Assembly (NCBI GenBank): GCA_025363505.1
Contig: JANYDV010000180.1
Location: 1-7,531 of the forward strand
Direction of reading: 5' to 3'
Length of the DNA stretch: 7,531 bases
Origin: Bacteroidota bacterium
Lineage (GTDB): Bacteria > Bacteroidota > Ignavibacteria > Palsa-1295
In this document: in pieces, positions 6,808-7,531 of the stretch
Position numbering within the stretch: the first letter of the stretch is position 1
Layout: each line of letters starts with the position of its first letter
Position numbers and translations under genes: made by a program
Notes under the pieces: model-generated
The model's database searches: none
What the model was told of the DNA's origin: nothing
Seen by the model: the letters and a program-made list of their open reading frames with translations, nothing else

Positions 6808-7531
6808 ATGGATATTTTGCTCCTAACTGACTGCCGTCATTTCCGTGGCGACATACCGTGTAAACCACATAAAGAGCATGGTGTCCATTGTGACGGCTGC
6901 ACGTTTTACGAACCTGTCACCGAGAATATCCTTATTATTAAACTTGGTGCTGCCGGGGATGTTATTCGTACGACTCCAATCTTATATCCGATAAAAAAAG
7001 AACATCCAAATGCGCGGATTTGGTGGCTGACGCAATCACCGGAGTTGGTGCCGACAGAGTTTGTTGATAAAATTTTAAAATGGAATTCGGAAAGTCTTGC
7101 GATACTCGGAGCCTTAAAGTTTTCACGTCTCATCAATCTCGATAAGGATCACTACGCTTGTGCACTCGCAAACACGTTGCAGTCCGATCGTAAAGAGGGG
7201 TTTCTCCTTGATGATTTCGGCAATGCAAGACCTGCTAATCCGCTTGCTAATGAGAAATTTGCTACTGGTGTGTTTGATGATATCAGTAAAGCTAATACGA
7301 AAGCATACCCTGAAGAGCTTTTTGAAATTTGTGGCTACCGCTTTAACGGTGAAAAATATATTCTTGATACTCCAACAGCAATTCATTTCGAGAATATTGA
7401 TCTTTCAAAACCACTTATTGGGATGAACACCGGTGCAGGTGCACGATGGACTTCTCGCTTATGGAATAACGATCGTTGGGCTGAACTTGCAAAGAAACTT
7501 CATGCTGATGGGTATGGGGTTCTCTTACTCG
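6808..7531 (+). CDS. Family 9 glycosyltransferase (heptosyltransferase-like), 3'-truncated
   Basis: The frame is open from ATG 6808 to the window edge: 241 codons of a protein that usually runs to about 320-380 residues. Residues 1-31 carry a Cys/His-rich segment with Cys at 9, 18, 28 and 31 and His at 11, 21, 24 and 27. The GT9 fold begins near 40 with NILIIKLGAAGDVIRTTPIL (40-59), the glycine-containing N-terminal motif of ADP-heptose:LPS heptosyltransferases. The second Rossmann domain starts near residue 207 with IGMNTGAGARWTSRLW, matching the family's GxNPGA.W..K.W signature. Known family members add heptose or related sugars to lipopolysaccharide core or other glycans in the cytoplasm; the sugar here is not predictable. 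The gene starts 10 bases after the stop of the GT2 gene with no distinct Shine-Dalgarno, so co-transcription and possible translational coupling are likely. The Cys/His segment is the odd element. Confidence 0.9.
   Translation, partial: MDILLLTDCRHFRGDIPCKPHKEHGVHCDGCTFYEPVTENILIIKLGAAGDVIRTTPILYPIKKEHPNARIWWLTQSPELVPTEFVDKILKWNSESLAILGALKFSRLINLDKDHYACALANTLQSDRKEGFLLDDFGNARPANPLANEKFATGVFDDISKANTKAYPEELFEICGYRFNGEKYILDTPTAIHFENIDLSKPLIGMNTGAGARWTSRLWNNDRWAELAKKLHADGYGVLLL

Noticed and set aside
7123..7386. Overlapping ORFs on both strands near the right end (minus 7123-7386, plus 7160-7426)
   Set aside because: Both are shadows of the GT9 gene, whose own frame is open from 6808 to the edge and carries the family motifs.

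Overview
The window looks like chromosomal DNA from a member of the Bacteroidota or a close relative (Chlorobiota/Ignavibacteria/Kapabacteria-type lineages). Three observations point there. The first gene ends in a type A sorting domain of the type IX secretion system (T9SS), a system confined to that group. Two intergenic regions carry the Bacteroidota -7 promoter element TAnnTTTG. Shine-Dalgarno sites are mostly weak or absent. Base composition is moderately AT-rich, with no obvious break between genes. I see no tRNA, rRNA, CRISPR array, insertion sequence or integration scar.

Layout, all real genes on the plus strand: (1) 1-1506, the 3' part of a secreted Asp-box/BNR-repeat protein with a T9SS C-terminal domain, cut by the left edge. 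(2) 1507-1741, an intergenic region with a good promoter. (3) 1742-2947, a SAM-dependent methyltransferase of the cyclopropane-fatty-acid-synthase superfamily whose motifs resemble fungal sphingolipid C9-methyltransferases more than E. coli Cfa. It is followed by a textbook intrinsic terminator (2970-2997). (4) 3111-4910, an exported DUF885-family metallopeptidase-like protein with its own promoter and a good ribosome binding site. (5) 4911-5138, an intergenic stretch that may hold a decayed small gene on the minus strand. (6) 5139-6797, a membrane-anchored family 2 glycosyltransferase with a long, charged, low-complexity N-terminal extension. (7) 6808-7531, the start of a family 9 (heptosyltransferase-like) glycosyltransferase with an N-terminal Cys/His cluster, cut by the right edge.

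Genes 6 and 7 are 10 bases apart and almost certainly co-transcribed. They fit a lipid-linked or lipopolysaccharide-type surface glycan pathway. The methyltransferase would modify membrane lipid acyl or sphingoid chains, and genes 1 and 4 encode exported proteins, so most of the window concerns the cell envelope. This is a theme, not a demonstrated pathway. I found no clear multi-gene novel system. The best leads are the C9-methyltransferase-like enzyme, the unusual ends of the two glycosyltransferases, and the possible minus-strand pseudogene.
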